Positions 14,937 through 25,026 of a DNA stretch of 64,000 nucleotides are shown piece after piece. Within the stretch, counting starts at the first letter, position 1. The number at the start of each line of letters is the position of its first letter. Source of the DNA: Biscogniauxia marginata. Lineage: Eukaryota; Ascomycota; Sordariomycetes; Xylariales; Xylariaceae. The notes beneath the pieces were generated by a model. That model searched no databases. It was not told the DNA's origin and was given only the letters and a program-made list of their open reading frames with translations. Position numbers and translations under genes: made by a program. The stretch covers positions 496,001 to 560,000 of the forward strand of contig MU404067.1 in the NCBI GenBank assembly GCA_022695795.1, written 5' to 3'.

Positions 14937-17588
14937 GGTGCGATGTGTAAGTGGTGTTGATGAGGTTGTCTTGGTGCGAGGCTGCGTGTCTCTCGTATCG
15001 AACAGGAGGACGCGGCTATTTATATCAGCGGTCAGCGATGGAATGCTGGAGAAAACGATGGCGGCCAGATCTGCAGACAAAGAAAACTCGTCTGCGAGAG
15101 GAAGGATGGGTCAGACGTACCAGAGGAGGCGTGGTGATTGATTGTGTAGGTAGGTAGTAGTCGGCGGCGAGAGTGTACGACTATGGTTGTCGGGCGAGCG
15201 TGTTGTGGACGGTTGCTGGTGATGGTGGAATAAAATGCGTAGTGGGGAGAAGGAGAGTCAGGCAGAGAATGAGAGTGTTGGTTTGGGTGACGGAATGGAT
15301 GGAATAGGTAGAACCAGGGGGAAGGGGAAGTGAAATGCACGGACCAGATGGAAGAGACGGGTAATAGGTACTGCCACCGCCACAGGGAGCACGTGTGGCT
15401 GAATCTCACGTTTAGGTGTATCAGGTACCTGGTACCTAGGTAAGCAGTGACTCTTCCGTAGTGTACCTATATACCTCCTTAGCACTTACTTTGGCAGCTG
15501 CGAGCCAAACTAGGTAGGTACAGAAGATACAGGTACCTAATTATACCTACCTACCTATGACTATTAAGGTGTGGCTGTACGACTTCGTGATACCTGGAAA
15601 ACTTGGCATACATGATAGCCTCATCCAATAGCGCTGGAAATACATTGAAGCGCCCGAATCACGAGCTGCCCGAGTTTGAGTGTCCAATAAGAAGCTACTA
15701 CTACACTACCAACCACTCTGTTCCAACCAATACATGCATGTGCAACATAAATACATTTACTCATTCACCCACGAATTTTCAAGTTTGTCCTGTAGCCACT
15801 TATAACGCTTTTTTTATACATTACCTAAACGTATCACGGCTGGGTTGGGCAGCTGCAGGCGGCTTGCAAGTCACTCCGCCACCCGTAAAAATCATTTCTT
15901 ACCTACTGGCGAGTCATTCAATTGATAAGTGATGCACTTTTTCTACGTAGGTAGTATCAAAGTGAATCACGTATTACTGATTACTCAGGAACTCAATCTA
16001 TTTGCCATAGCAAGATTAAAACCCTTCACCAACAGGTACATAAGTTTCCAACAGAATCGTCACTTTTCCATGGTCCTCGGACTTGTCCAGGTATTCTCTG
16101 CTGATCCTTTATGCCGTTGACGGACCTAGAGACAGGTCCGTAATGTAGCTTGATTTTGGCTCGCCGCCTTTTCTTATGCCAAGACTACAATTATAAATAC
16201 GATAACGGCTCGTTGATCTACTAAGCAACTAACCACCTAACCACCTATATGTATTTATTATTATTGTTATTCTTATCATCATCATAATTTTAAATCTGCA
16301 ATAAGAGACTCTTTATAACGCTTGACTAGCTCGGACGAATACATAGTTGTTATTCCTTTCAAACGATTTAAGGTCTGGCAGACCGTATCCTAAGAAGCCA
16401 GTTTCTCTTACACTACCCACTGATCAACCCCCTGGCTGACATCTTGGTTTACGGGGCCACCGCAGATGACGATCGCCAAGTAGGGAGGGAGGGCATTGCG
16501 CCAAACAGTAATTACCAGGTATATATATATATGTAAACTGCAAGGACAAGTTATTCTGCGGAGCGGCTGACCCCATCCCACCGGCAGCATCGCGGATGTT
16601 CCCCCGTCCTCCCCTTTCCCATATGATCCACGTGAAAAAAAAAACCCAAGCTTCACCTGCTACACTACACATCTTGTTTTCCCGGGCGGAATAAAGATTT
16701 ATGTGTTCTCCCCTTGGCGATCAGCCGCCATCGTCAACCTCGCTCTTTACAATCTAACACGAATAGGTACCTAATCTTCTTTTAGCACACTTGATACTGG
16801 AAATTCCCAGGAAAGGGAGAGAAAGTACAGCTGTATTTTATAACTCCATAGGTGCCTATCCTTCCCGGCTTTCACATACAATCTACATGCCTCCCCCCGT
16901 ACTTGCTTATACAACTTCATTATTAAGTAAAAGCCGCCTACGCTAACTAGTAGATCGTCTTGGCTGCATACTCCCGCCGTCCCCCCGGTTGGGCTGAGCG
17001 AACCCTAGGGACCTGAGACTGCGGATAAAGAAAGTAAGCACCTTCGATCAGACTAGGTATATGTTGCAACCAACACCAAATACCTATATGAACTACCAGC
17101 GGCCCTTGCTGCGAGGAGATGATTCATATTCAAACCCCGGATATTATCGTGTTGCTTTCTACGTTGACCGGAATGTTGAACCTGTCTATCTAGTTTACAC
17201 TAGCATGTATGCCCCGGAAGTTCAGCCCCTTGCGGATGTACCCTTCTCGCACAGACCAGAAAACCCACTTCCGCAAGGGGTGGGCTGAACTTCGAGGCAT
17301 GTTAGTGAGTTGTTAGAAGATCCAGGTACTTGCGGCACAGTTGCGGCACGGCGTCTGGAAAGAGTAAAGTTGGACAACTTTTGGGTTCCTGGGATTCGGG
17401 ATCTCTCATTCCAATTTCCTTCTTTGTCGTGTGTAATTATGACTATGCATATGTATATAGCGCGGGAGATGCTCAGGCACATTGTCTAAGCGGTTGTTTT
17501 TGTTGTTTTCTTCCTTTCCTATTCCTGCTTCTCTCGCCTCCCGCCCTCTCCCTTCCGCGGTTAGATCTTACGCGGGTCGATCTTCGAG
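14937..17588. other. Intergenic between the divergent E2 and Cys-rich genes
   Basis: The first 500 nt are the E2 promoter and leader, pyrimidine-rich on the mRNA strand. Several ACCTAGGT / TACCTACC motif copies lie at 15420-15560. A foldback element sits at 17200-17305. Frames here are short, and no gene is supported. Confidence 0.55.
17200..17305. repeat. Foldback (inverted repeat) element
   Basis: Arms at 17200-17236 and 17270-17305 are near-perfect reverse complements. The core GAAGTTCAGCCC and TTGCGGA is matched by TCCGCAA and GGGCTGAACTTC, with a 4-nt insertion in the right arm, and the outer ends CTAGCATG and CATGTTAG also pair imperfectly. The loop is about 33 nt. It lies about 280 bp upstream of the Cys-rich protein gene. 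It could be a small MITE-like element or a structured regulatory site; I see no target-site duplication. Confidence 0.75.
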
Positions 17589-18649
17589 ATGATCGATCAC
17601 GCGAATTCTCGTATATTATGTTTATTTATAAGTTCTTCTTTGTTGGCCGTTGCCAGCGCGGCCAAGGACTGCTATAAGAATAATGGCCAGCTCTGGGAAA
17701 TAGACGAGTCGAACCCCGTGGCCCCCTGGGTTCCGTGCAATGAGAATGCCGAAGTTTCGGCCTGCTGTAGCCAGGACGACTACTGCTTGTCGAACGGGCT
17801 CTGCCTAATACAGAACGCCGGCTCAGGCAATCGATATGTGATCAGCCAGGAAGGATGTACGGATCCAGATTGGCCGGAGCCCTGTGGTAATTTTTGCGAC
17901 GGAAAATCAGGTACCTAGAAGCTGAAATTTAGACAAGTTCGCAGCGTAGGAAACGACGATGTTAACCTAGACTCTTAGACGACCCTAACGGCTATATGTT
18001 TCCCTGGCAGTGTCCCGACGAGTCATGGTGCTGTGGGACAAAGGACGAGACTTGCTGCGATACTGCAGACCATTTCTTCCCAATCGCTGAAATAACCGGA
18101 ATCCAACCCCCTGTAGCACGTCTGGCAACCGCGATAAGTTCGACAAGTGCAACAAGTATAACAAGTATAACGAGTGCATCAACTCCAACTGGTACGGCCT
18201 TGAGCTCTACATCCACAGACCGCGCGAGCGCGAGCGCGAGCGAAACTGCGGTGGCTTGTCCGGCCACTTCATCAGACAACAGCACGCGAGACCTCGCCAT
18301 TGGTCTGGGAGTTGGGCTACCCCTGGGCTTGGCGATCATAGCAGCCATGAGTTTTCTCGGATTCCAGGTCCGAAAGAAGACGGCAGTGGAAACGGCATTG
18401 GCATCGGCGGCAAAGGAAGCAGCAGCAGCAGCAGCGCCACAGCCGCCGTCAGACGGAAGCAATTATGCCTCATCCTCGACAAATTGCGCGAACCAAGCAC
18501 CAGACCCGTACCAAGCCCAAAGCTGGTACAATCAAGACGGGTCACAACAGAATATATACCGGGATGATGTCCTCCATCGGCCACCTATCAATAAGGGCAA
18601 CCCTCGAGAACTTTATACTGAGCCGATAATGCGTGAACTAGAGAGCTAG
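17589..18649 (+). CDS. Secreted-entry, single-pass membrane Cys-rich protein
   Basis: Two exons (17589-17910, 17979-18649), separated by a 68-nt GTACCT...TAG intron, give 330 residues. Residues 1 to about 24 are a signal peptide (MIDHANSR, then LCLFISSSLLAVASA). A Cys-rich ectodomain (about 25-135) follows, with CCSQDDYCLSNGLC, DPDWPEPCGNFC and DESWCCG...ETCCDT patterns. A Ser/Thr-rich, probably O-glycosylated stalk (about 155-205) leads to one transmembrane helix at about 214-236 (AIGLGVGLPLGLAIIAAMSFLGF, with KK after it). The tail of about 95 residues is cytoplasmic and rich in Ala, Gln and Asn. This architecture is common among uncharacterised Pezizomycotina cell-surface proteins and resembles fungal wall sensors in layout. 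No enzymatic motif is seen and the function is unknown. Confidence 0.85.
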
Positions 18650-18661
18650 ATAAGACCTGGA

Positions 18662-18690
18662 TATTATATATATATATATATATATATAAC
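18662..18690. repeat. TA dinucleotide microsatellite
   Basis: About a dozen TA units lie directly after the stop codon of the Cys-rich protein gene, in the short convergent spacer before the glutaryl-CoA dehydrogenase stop at 18824. Confidence 0.9.
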
Positions 18691-18823
18691 CTATCATAGC
18701 ATATCGCATAATTCAGTACTATAAAAACAATGCATACCTATACCGATCCAGGGTATGAGTGTATAAGTCCCCGTGACGTATTCTATTTACAAAAAATCGG
18801 CTCTGGCCGGGATATGTGGACAG

Positions 18824-19588
18824 TTATACAAAAGCCTGGATTCCGGTTATGGCCCTCCCGAGAATGAGGCCTATCGCATTACCGTTAGTAGCAAGAACAA
18901 ATTCACAAAGGGAAATCATGCAAAGCAACCCTTTATATGTACGCAAGAGCAAGTGGTAGCAGGAGCCGACTTACTATGGATATCGCTCTGCCCCTCGTAT
19001 GTCTGCGTCACAAAAAGGTTCGCCACGTGCCGCCCGATGCCGTATTCGTCGCTCACGGCGTTACCCCCGAAAATCTCCTGCAGGGTCCGCGCATTTGCGA
19101 GCGCGCGGTCACAGTTCTGCCGCTTGATCATGCTGATCATCTCGGGCGTTGCGAGCCCGGCGTCCTTGAGCCGGCCGACCTGGATCGTGGCCAGTACCCC
19201 GTACGCGGCATCGGTCACAGCGTCGGCGAGCTTCTTCTGCACGAGCTGGTACCGAGCGAGGGGGTTGTCACGGAATTGGCGGCGCTCAAGTGCGTACGCA
19301 CGGGCACGCGCGATGCAGTCCTCGAGGGCGCCCATCGTACCCAGCGCAATGCCGTACCGCGCGCTATTAAGACACGAAAATGGGCCCCGCAGACCCTCGA
19401 CTTCGGGAAACATGTTTGCCTCAGGTACAGGGCAGTCATCCAACTGGATCATGCCGGTGATACTCGCGCGCAGTCCGTTTTTGTCTTTGATTGGGGGCGT
19501 GGCGAGGGCCCCCGGCGGGCACGCAGAACGTTCAACTAAAAACCCGCGGATCTTGCCTGTCTCTTTCAGGCGCGCCCACACAAGCAGT

Positions 19589-19625
<37 letters not shown>

Positions 19626-20403
19626 CGCCGCTGAGCAGGAGGTAACCCTCCTTGTGCGGATGGGGCCGCGCGCTCGTCTCGAGCGAGCCAGGGTCGCTGC
19701 CGTGGTTCGGCTCAGTGAGCCCGAAGGCGCCAAGGAGCTCGCCCTTCGCCATGGCCGGCAGGAACTTGTCCTTTTGCTCGGCAGAGCCGAATTCGTGGAT
19801 CCCGCCCATCACGAGCGACGACTGCACCGACATTCCCGACCGGTAGCCGCTGTCAACGCGCTCGACGGCGCGCGTGATTAGACCCGCAGCAACGGTTGAG
19901 GCGCCCGCACAACCATACCCGGTGAGGTTCGCGCCGAGGAGACCGAGCTCTCCCATCTCACGGAGAATAGCGGGGTCATAGTGCTCGTCGCGGTAGGCCT
20001 CTGTTTGGGGGTTTGTTTTTTTGTCAACGCACGCCTAGATTAGCGGAACATGTATTCTGCGTGTGGTTACCCGGACAGGGGCTCACAAAGGGAATGACAA
20101 GGAAATCAAGATCGAACTCGGGTGAGAGAGAGTCGGCAACTTACGTAGGACCCGCGGCAATAGCCGTTCTTGACAGTACCTCTCTGCCGTCTCTGCGATG
20201 GCCTGCTCGTCATCCGTGAGCAGATTCGAACTCGCTAGGGGATCTTGCCAGTCGAACGCGGGGCCGGAAGCGGAAGCGGAAGCATAGCTCCTAGCACTAA
20301 GAGCCGAGGTCTGCTTCGAGTGGACCTTCAGCCGAGTGTTGGTCCGGCAAGCCGGCCGCGCACGCAGTGCTAGTCGTGAGATTACCGTTGTTGGACGCAG
20401 CAT
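18824..20403 (-). CDS. Glutaryl-CoA dehydrogenase, mitochondrial
   Basis: Three exons (20403-20145, 20000-18975, 18870-18824), joined in frame, give 443 residues against about 438 for the human enzyme. An Arg/Ser/Ala-rich mitochondrial presequence starts MLRPTTVISRLALRARPA, followed by the FDWQDPL and YCQERLLPRVL motifs typical of the family. MSVQSSLVM, GLTEPNHGSDPGS, KTWITNSPIADV, LNSARYGIALG and IFGGNAVSDEYGI are all present. The catalytic base is Glu422 in TYEGQSDIH, and the short last exon completes SLILGRAITGIQAF. The FAD enzyme oxidises and decarboxylates glutaryl-CoA to crotonyl-CoA in lysine and tryptophan breakdown, passing electrons to ETF. An upstream in-frame ATG at 20487 would add 28 residues; I prefer 20403 because it opens a standard presequence. 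Confidence 0.93.
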
Positions 20404-21050
20404 GACTGCCCTCACTGTCTCAAGTAAATGAAATCGGGGCAAGCAAGGGGGTGTGCAAAGGTGAATTGGAAAGTTTGGAGTTGGCATCGGAATCGGACTC
20501 CATCGTGATGTGGTTAGAGGCGGTTGAATGAAAGGTGGGACTTGAATGGCGGGGGGCTGAGTTGACTTTCCTTATTCCCGTCACCTTATATTACCTAACC
20601 TTAACCTTAACGACCACTTACATAATTACATAGGTATTACCTAACCTTTGGTTACATGTATGTACCTAGGTACCTAATGTATGTACCTACTCAGACATGT
20701 ATCAAGTACTAGGTACCTTTGCATTACTCGACTTGCTGAAGACGATTGGTTTCCACGAGTCCCCTTCTCCGATAGCGCGATCGCCGTGTCGGAAATAGCA
20801 GCTTACAACAAGAAGTATACACTAGTCGTATAAGATGGATTTTGTTACGAGTCGTGACCATATATATATATTCGATTACACGCGGATACTTGCTAAGCCC
20901 TCGGGGCAGGATTCTTACAGGAGACACTGGTCGGCCTAAGATCTAGAATGAGACATCAGAAATTCGGGATATATAAGTCTCCCATTGCAAAGAAGACGGC
21001 AAGTATCTCGATGTACACAAATACCCACTTCACCTGTGTTTACGAACTGC
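20404..21050. other. Intergenic, no gene seen
   Basis: Spacer between two minus-strand genes. It holds CCTTAACCTTAA-like and GTACCTAGGTACC motif copies (20590-20720) and is otherwise featureless. Confidence 0.6.
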
Positions 21051-21994
21051 CTAGCTACCGAACGTGAATCCCGGGATCTCAATCGTGCTCACCGTCCAAG
21101 TCTTACCGCCGTCGCTGGTGCTCATCTCGCCCGTGACGCCCTCACCCTTCGCATTAGTGTCGATGTAGTTGGGGTCTGCGACGTCTAGGATGATCTGCGT
21201 GTCAATCCACTCTAGAAAGGAGGTGTAAGTCAAATCTACCAGCACGCTGTATTGTGGTCTCTTCTCTCACTAAGAAGAATGAGAGAGAGGGAGGGAGAGA
21301 AAGGGAGAAGAAATTAAGGGAATAAACTTACTGTGAGCACCAACGGTACCGCAGTTCTCCTCAGCACACTCAACAGCACTACCCCATCCTTGGGCGTAGC
21401 CGTCGCTGGTTGAGAGTGTGGCGACGACGTCGCCGTTGAGGGAGACGGTCTGGGTATAGTTACCAGTCGAGTCGTCGTACTTGTCTAAACATCATCATGT
21501 GAGTCTACGTGCTCAGGTCCCAGGAGATGCGCCATTCTTTCTCTCTTACAGTGCATCGTAATCTGGTCCCCCTCCTCAGCGGGAACACCTTCCGTCTGAA
21601 CGGGTCTTTGTGAGTTTTCTGGAAAGAAAATATTTATGTGTTAGTATTGTTATATTAACTACAATGGCCAACGTTATTTGGTTATAAATAGGTAAATAAA
21701 ATACTAACCTCCAGTCTTCAATAGGGTATATGCGAAGACACTCCAACTGTCGGACGCCCAGTTATCGGCAATCGACTGGATCAGGTCGCCGTTTGATGTG
21801 CCCATGCCCACCCACAGGGAAGTATCTCCAGATGAACCGCTAGGGGCCTTGGGCAGCATGAGGGTCGAGGTCGCCTCGCGGATGAACGAGCCATCAGCGA
21901 CTGGGCCAGTGCTGAAAGCCGGGCCCATCGCCGCATTCACAGAAGTGATGGCCACAGCAACGAAGGCAACGAGAACTTGGCGTGAGGACGGCAT
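21051..21994 (-). CDS. Small secreted protein with eqolisin (peptidase G1)-like fold
   Basis: Four exons (21994-21709, 21618-21550, 21484-21332, 21211-21051), joined in frame, give 222 residues. A clear signal peptide (about 1-21, MPSSRQVLVAFVAVAITSVNA) is followed by SLWVGMGTSNGDLIQSI, then the beta-rich segments EEGDQITMHY, YTQTVSLNGDVVATL and CAEENCGTVGAHKWIDTQIIL, ending in a GFTFGS terminus. The order of WVG, DSW, GDQI and AxxWI blocks resembles fungal glutamic peptidases (eqolisins, aspergillopepsin II). No pro-region is obvious, and the family's catalytic Glu in the AEW/AEF motif is replaced by His-Lys (AHKW). Catalytic activity is therefore doubtful. A lectin-like or non-enzymatic secreted role is an alternative. 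The family assignment rests on motif resemblance only. Confidence 0.72.
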
Positions 21995-22922
21995 TGTAGT
22001 ATCTTAGCTGTAAGTATGACAATTTGCGTTGCGATACACGATCTATGTGAGAGACACGATTGCCTATATTTAAGCTACCTGACGAAGGCCCCCGAGTTCA
22101 TCCCTTGTAGTCTGGTGTCGATACTGCTAACTACTCGCTGTTGGGTGATTGGTGGAGCATCTAATATACCCCAGACAGAAGAATAGTTCCGTTGTGGGCG
22201 GACCCAACTGGCGCTTGACCCCGTTGAGCAAAAGTCTGAGCAAATCTCTTCCCTTTCCGTTTCAAAAGTTTCACTTATAAGGTAATAGTCGTATTATCTT
22301 TATTGGTGTATACTATCTAACGTCTTCCTGAAATACGAAGTAATACGACTTTCTAGGCGCTCCTTAATATACATTCGCAACGTCAGGGTTCATACGAGAT
22401 GACTAAGATCTATGGTACATATTTAGATGATTGAAAGGTATGTAACAGACCGCATCAGTCATTACCTCACTTTGGTTCCGTCCATTCCGTGTAAGTTTCC
22501 TGGACATTGCGTTAAGATCAGGCTAGGTCCTTTTAGAAGTGGCATGTCCAGTGGGTAAAATAGCTGTCGGGCTGGAGTTAATATCCTTCCGGAAGAAGTT
22601 TTTTTTGGTTTAAATCGACGGCATATTGCTTGGAATAATAACTAGGATGCGGGAAAATGAAGTAGGCTGTGATATTCGAGAGTTGGATCACACACTAACC
22701 CACCGTGAGGCTGAATCTATTTTCACTGCGAGTCTTACTCCTGCATATACTTATAATGTATCTTATACCGTTCTACCCACTTCTACCGTTTAATGATAGG
22801 TGTGAATATTGTAGAGTTGCCAGAAATCGTCACAGCTGGTTCCACAATTTAGGAACATTTCCATCAATTCTAAGGAGTCTCCTACCGTAGAAATTGAGTC
22901 CGAACATCTGATGCCTTGTATA
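21995..22922. other. Intergenic, no gene seen
   Basis: AT-rich spacer with no recognisable coding or RNA feature. Its left end is the promoter of the secreted protein gene and its right end the 3' flank of the hydrolase relic. Confidence 0.6.
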
Positions 22923-23688
22923 TTACAGCACGACTTTCCTGATTATATCCACAACATCCTGCGTAGCCGTGAAGTGGGGACAATGACCCGTCGCCAACTC
23001 AAATGTTTGCACCTCCCTCCCGGTCTTCTCGATGCCCTCGACAAAGCTTTTTTGATAGTCTAACGGTAGCATCACGTCTGCAGTGGCGTAGATGTAGACG
23101 ACGGGTATTTCGAGCCAAGCGCAGTGTTCAAGCGCCTGGTACATGCACTTTCCGTTCCAGTGACGGATGAGCGTGCTGAGGTACGCTTCGATCTCAGCTT
23201 CGTCAGGACCGGGGCCCACGAGAAGTGCCTTGGGATCACGGCACACTACCATCCTCGACGAAGCCAAAGACGATAGGCACGATGTCTGTATGGCCGAACT
23301 CCTTGACCTTATCCATCATGGCGCCCTGTGAGACCGCATAAGCCGCCATATAGATCAGGTGCGAGACACCCCCTTTGAGACCTTGGGCAGAACGAGTCTC
23401 AAGACCCAGTCCATATAGGGCGTTTGTTCCAACTTGCCCGCCATACGAATGCATGAGAGCCACGACGGTGCGGCCAGCCTGTACTAGGCCCTCGACATAG
23501 CTGCGGACGAGTACCGTGTCGCTCGAAAGGTCAGCATTGGGCGGGCGGGCTTCATTTACCGACGGGAGGCGCGGGACATGTACCTCGAAGCCTACTGACA
23601 TGAGAGCGTTAGTGAGCTTCTCAAAGCTCTCGGGGACATGCCAGCCGCCATGGATTATGACAATCGTCGGTTTAGCGGTGGTAGTCAT
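22923..23688 (-). pseudogene. Alpha/beta hydrolase interrupted by a frameshift
   Basis: The first part starts at ATG 23688 (MTTTAKPTIVIIHGGW) and carries the oxyanion HGGW motif and the nucleophile elbow MHSYGGQ with Ser81. It runs to GFVEDGS and then meets a TGA at 23236-23238. The second part, in the next frame, begins around 23265 with VVCRDPKALLVGPGPDE and holds the remaining core and the catalytic-His region TGHCPHFTATQDVVDIIRK, ending at 22923. The two parts together make one complete family-like protein of about 255 residues. The overlap is only about 30 nt, with no room for an intron, so a 1-nt gain or 2-nt loss near 23240-23265 is the simplest explanation. It could be a real null allele or a base-calling error. 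The family includes many fungal secondary-metabolism hydrolases; the substrate is unknown. Confidence 0.8.
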
Positions 23689-24330
23689 AATCGTTGGACG
23701 AGCATATGTTTGACAGGACAATTTACAAACGAGTGCCTTGGAATGAATGAACTCTATCAGTGTAAAAGACAGGAGCGTTGATCAAGTTTAAGGACTCCGT
23801 CTTGGCCTATCTTCTCCCATGCCCTAGTGAGGCACAGTAGAATATCGAAACTTACCACATTACAGTCAGCACTAAAATTGTTGATACCAATAGGTAGTGC
23901 CATGGTCAACATCCATCCCCACGCAAAATTCTTTGTTATAGCCTAAACATAGGTCTAGATATTGTCATACTTGCATGATATACTACCACACATGTTAGCA
24001 GACATTAGTTCACACCTCTGAGCCCTAGCGATTGTGAGATCAAACATTGGGTCATGCCCTCGGACGGAAGCGAATAACCGAAAATATTATAAGGCCATGT
24101 AAAACGTTCAGCATTAGAGATGACCTACACTAATATGTTGCACCAATAAACAATCATCACGTTAGTTTGAAGGCCAGCACTACGTTAGTATTCTCAGGCC
24201 GTTCAAGTATTACAACAGGTATTACTCCTCAGGAAGGTCTTATTCCTTGTACTATGTAATACTCGCAGCGACTTCCATGACACTGATTCATCCATTGAGA
24301 TGGCGAATCTCTCGATATTCCTCAAGTATG
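23689..24330. other. Intergenic, no gene seen
   Basis: AT-rich spacer between two minus-strand genes, with no recognisable feature. Confidence 0.6.
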
Positions 24331-25026
24331 TCACCTACGGCGCCAACGATCCCTCCTTTCAAATTCGTACTGATCCTTTGAGAAACTACTCCAATCCTTA
24401 ATATTCCGCAACGGCCAAGGTGCGGTTTTATAACCGAATACCGACTGCTTTCCCAAATTTCGACCGAAGTCCAACAATCCCTGGAATTTGATGAACTTGG
24501 AACCAGTAAACACGATGAAGTCCTCGCGACCCCCGGTATAATCGATCATGTCTTCTCCACTCTCCCGGCTACGCCACTGGATGAACCACTTACGGGGCAT
24601 GAGACATCGGGGTAGCTCATCCAGTGACATCCCCCCCAAGAATTTTGCAGGTTGGGGCCTCGAAGGGGGAGGCATCACGCCGTTCCTGACCCATGTCCGG
24701 GACATCTTTTCATCTTTCTCCAGCCATTTGCGGTAGACAGTCATCTCAGATTCATCCGAGCCAATGATCATTGTGCCGTAGTGCTCAGATAGGTTGAAGT
24801 GGCACTCGAAGATTCCCGGGGCAATGCAAGAAGGCTCAATATCCATCGTTAGATCCTCGGGATCAAGGTTTAGGTAGGGGCATTCAATGATGTATGACCC
24901 GGCGAGTGAGTGTTTAACATCTCCATAGACGTTGTCACTGAGACCTTCGAGATACTCCGCATGTAAAGGCAGGCGTTCTTCAATGGGTGCTTGTGCCTGG
25001 TGTTGTTGGCGCTGGTTCCGGCTCAT
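24331..25026 (-). CDS. Hypothetical fungal protein, 231 residues
   Basis: An intronless frame starts at the ATG at 25026 (MSRNQRQQHQ); the slightly longer open frame upstream has no ATG. After a Gln-rich N-terminus come LSDNVYGDVKHSLAGSYIIE, DLTMDIEPSC, GIFECHFNLSEHYGTMIIG, PRKWFIQWRSRESGEDMIDY and FIVFTGSKFIKFQGL with FGYKTAPWP. The layout, two beta-rich blocks around a charged linker and an FQWRGRE-type motif, is seen in uncharacterised Pezizomycotina proteins. No signal peptide, membrane helix or catalytic motif is visible. It lies in the AT-rich accessory part of the window, between a broken hydrolase and a long gene-free stretch. I do not assign a function. Confidence 0.7.
   Translation of the reverse strand: MSRNQRQQHQAQAPIEERLPLHAEYLEGLSDNVYGDVKHSLAGSYIIECPYLNLDPEDLTMDIEPSCIAPGIFECHFNLSEHYGTMIIGSDESEMTVYRKWLEKDEKMSRTWVRNGVMPPPSRPQPAKFLGGMSLDELPRCLMPRKWFIQWRSRESGEDMIDYTGGREDFIVFTGSKFIKFQGLLDFGRNLGKQSVFGYKTAPWPLRNIKDWSSFSKDQYEFERRDRWRRR

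Noticed and set aside
23236..23267. Intron joining the two hydrolase halves
   Set aside because: The halves overlap by about 30 nt, so there is no sequence left to remove; a frameshift is required.
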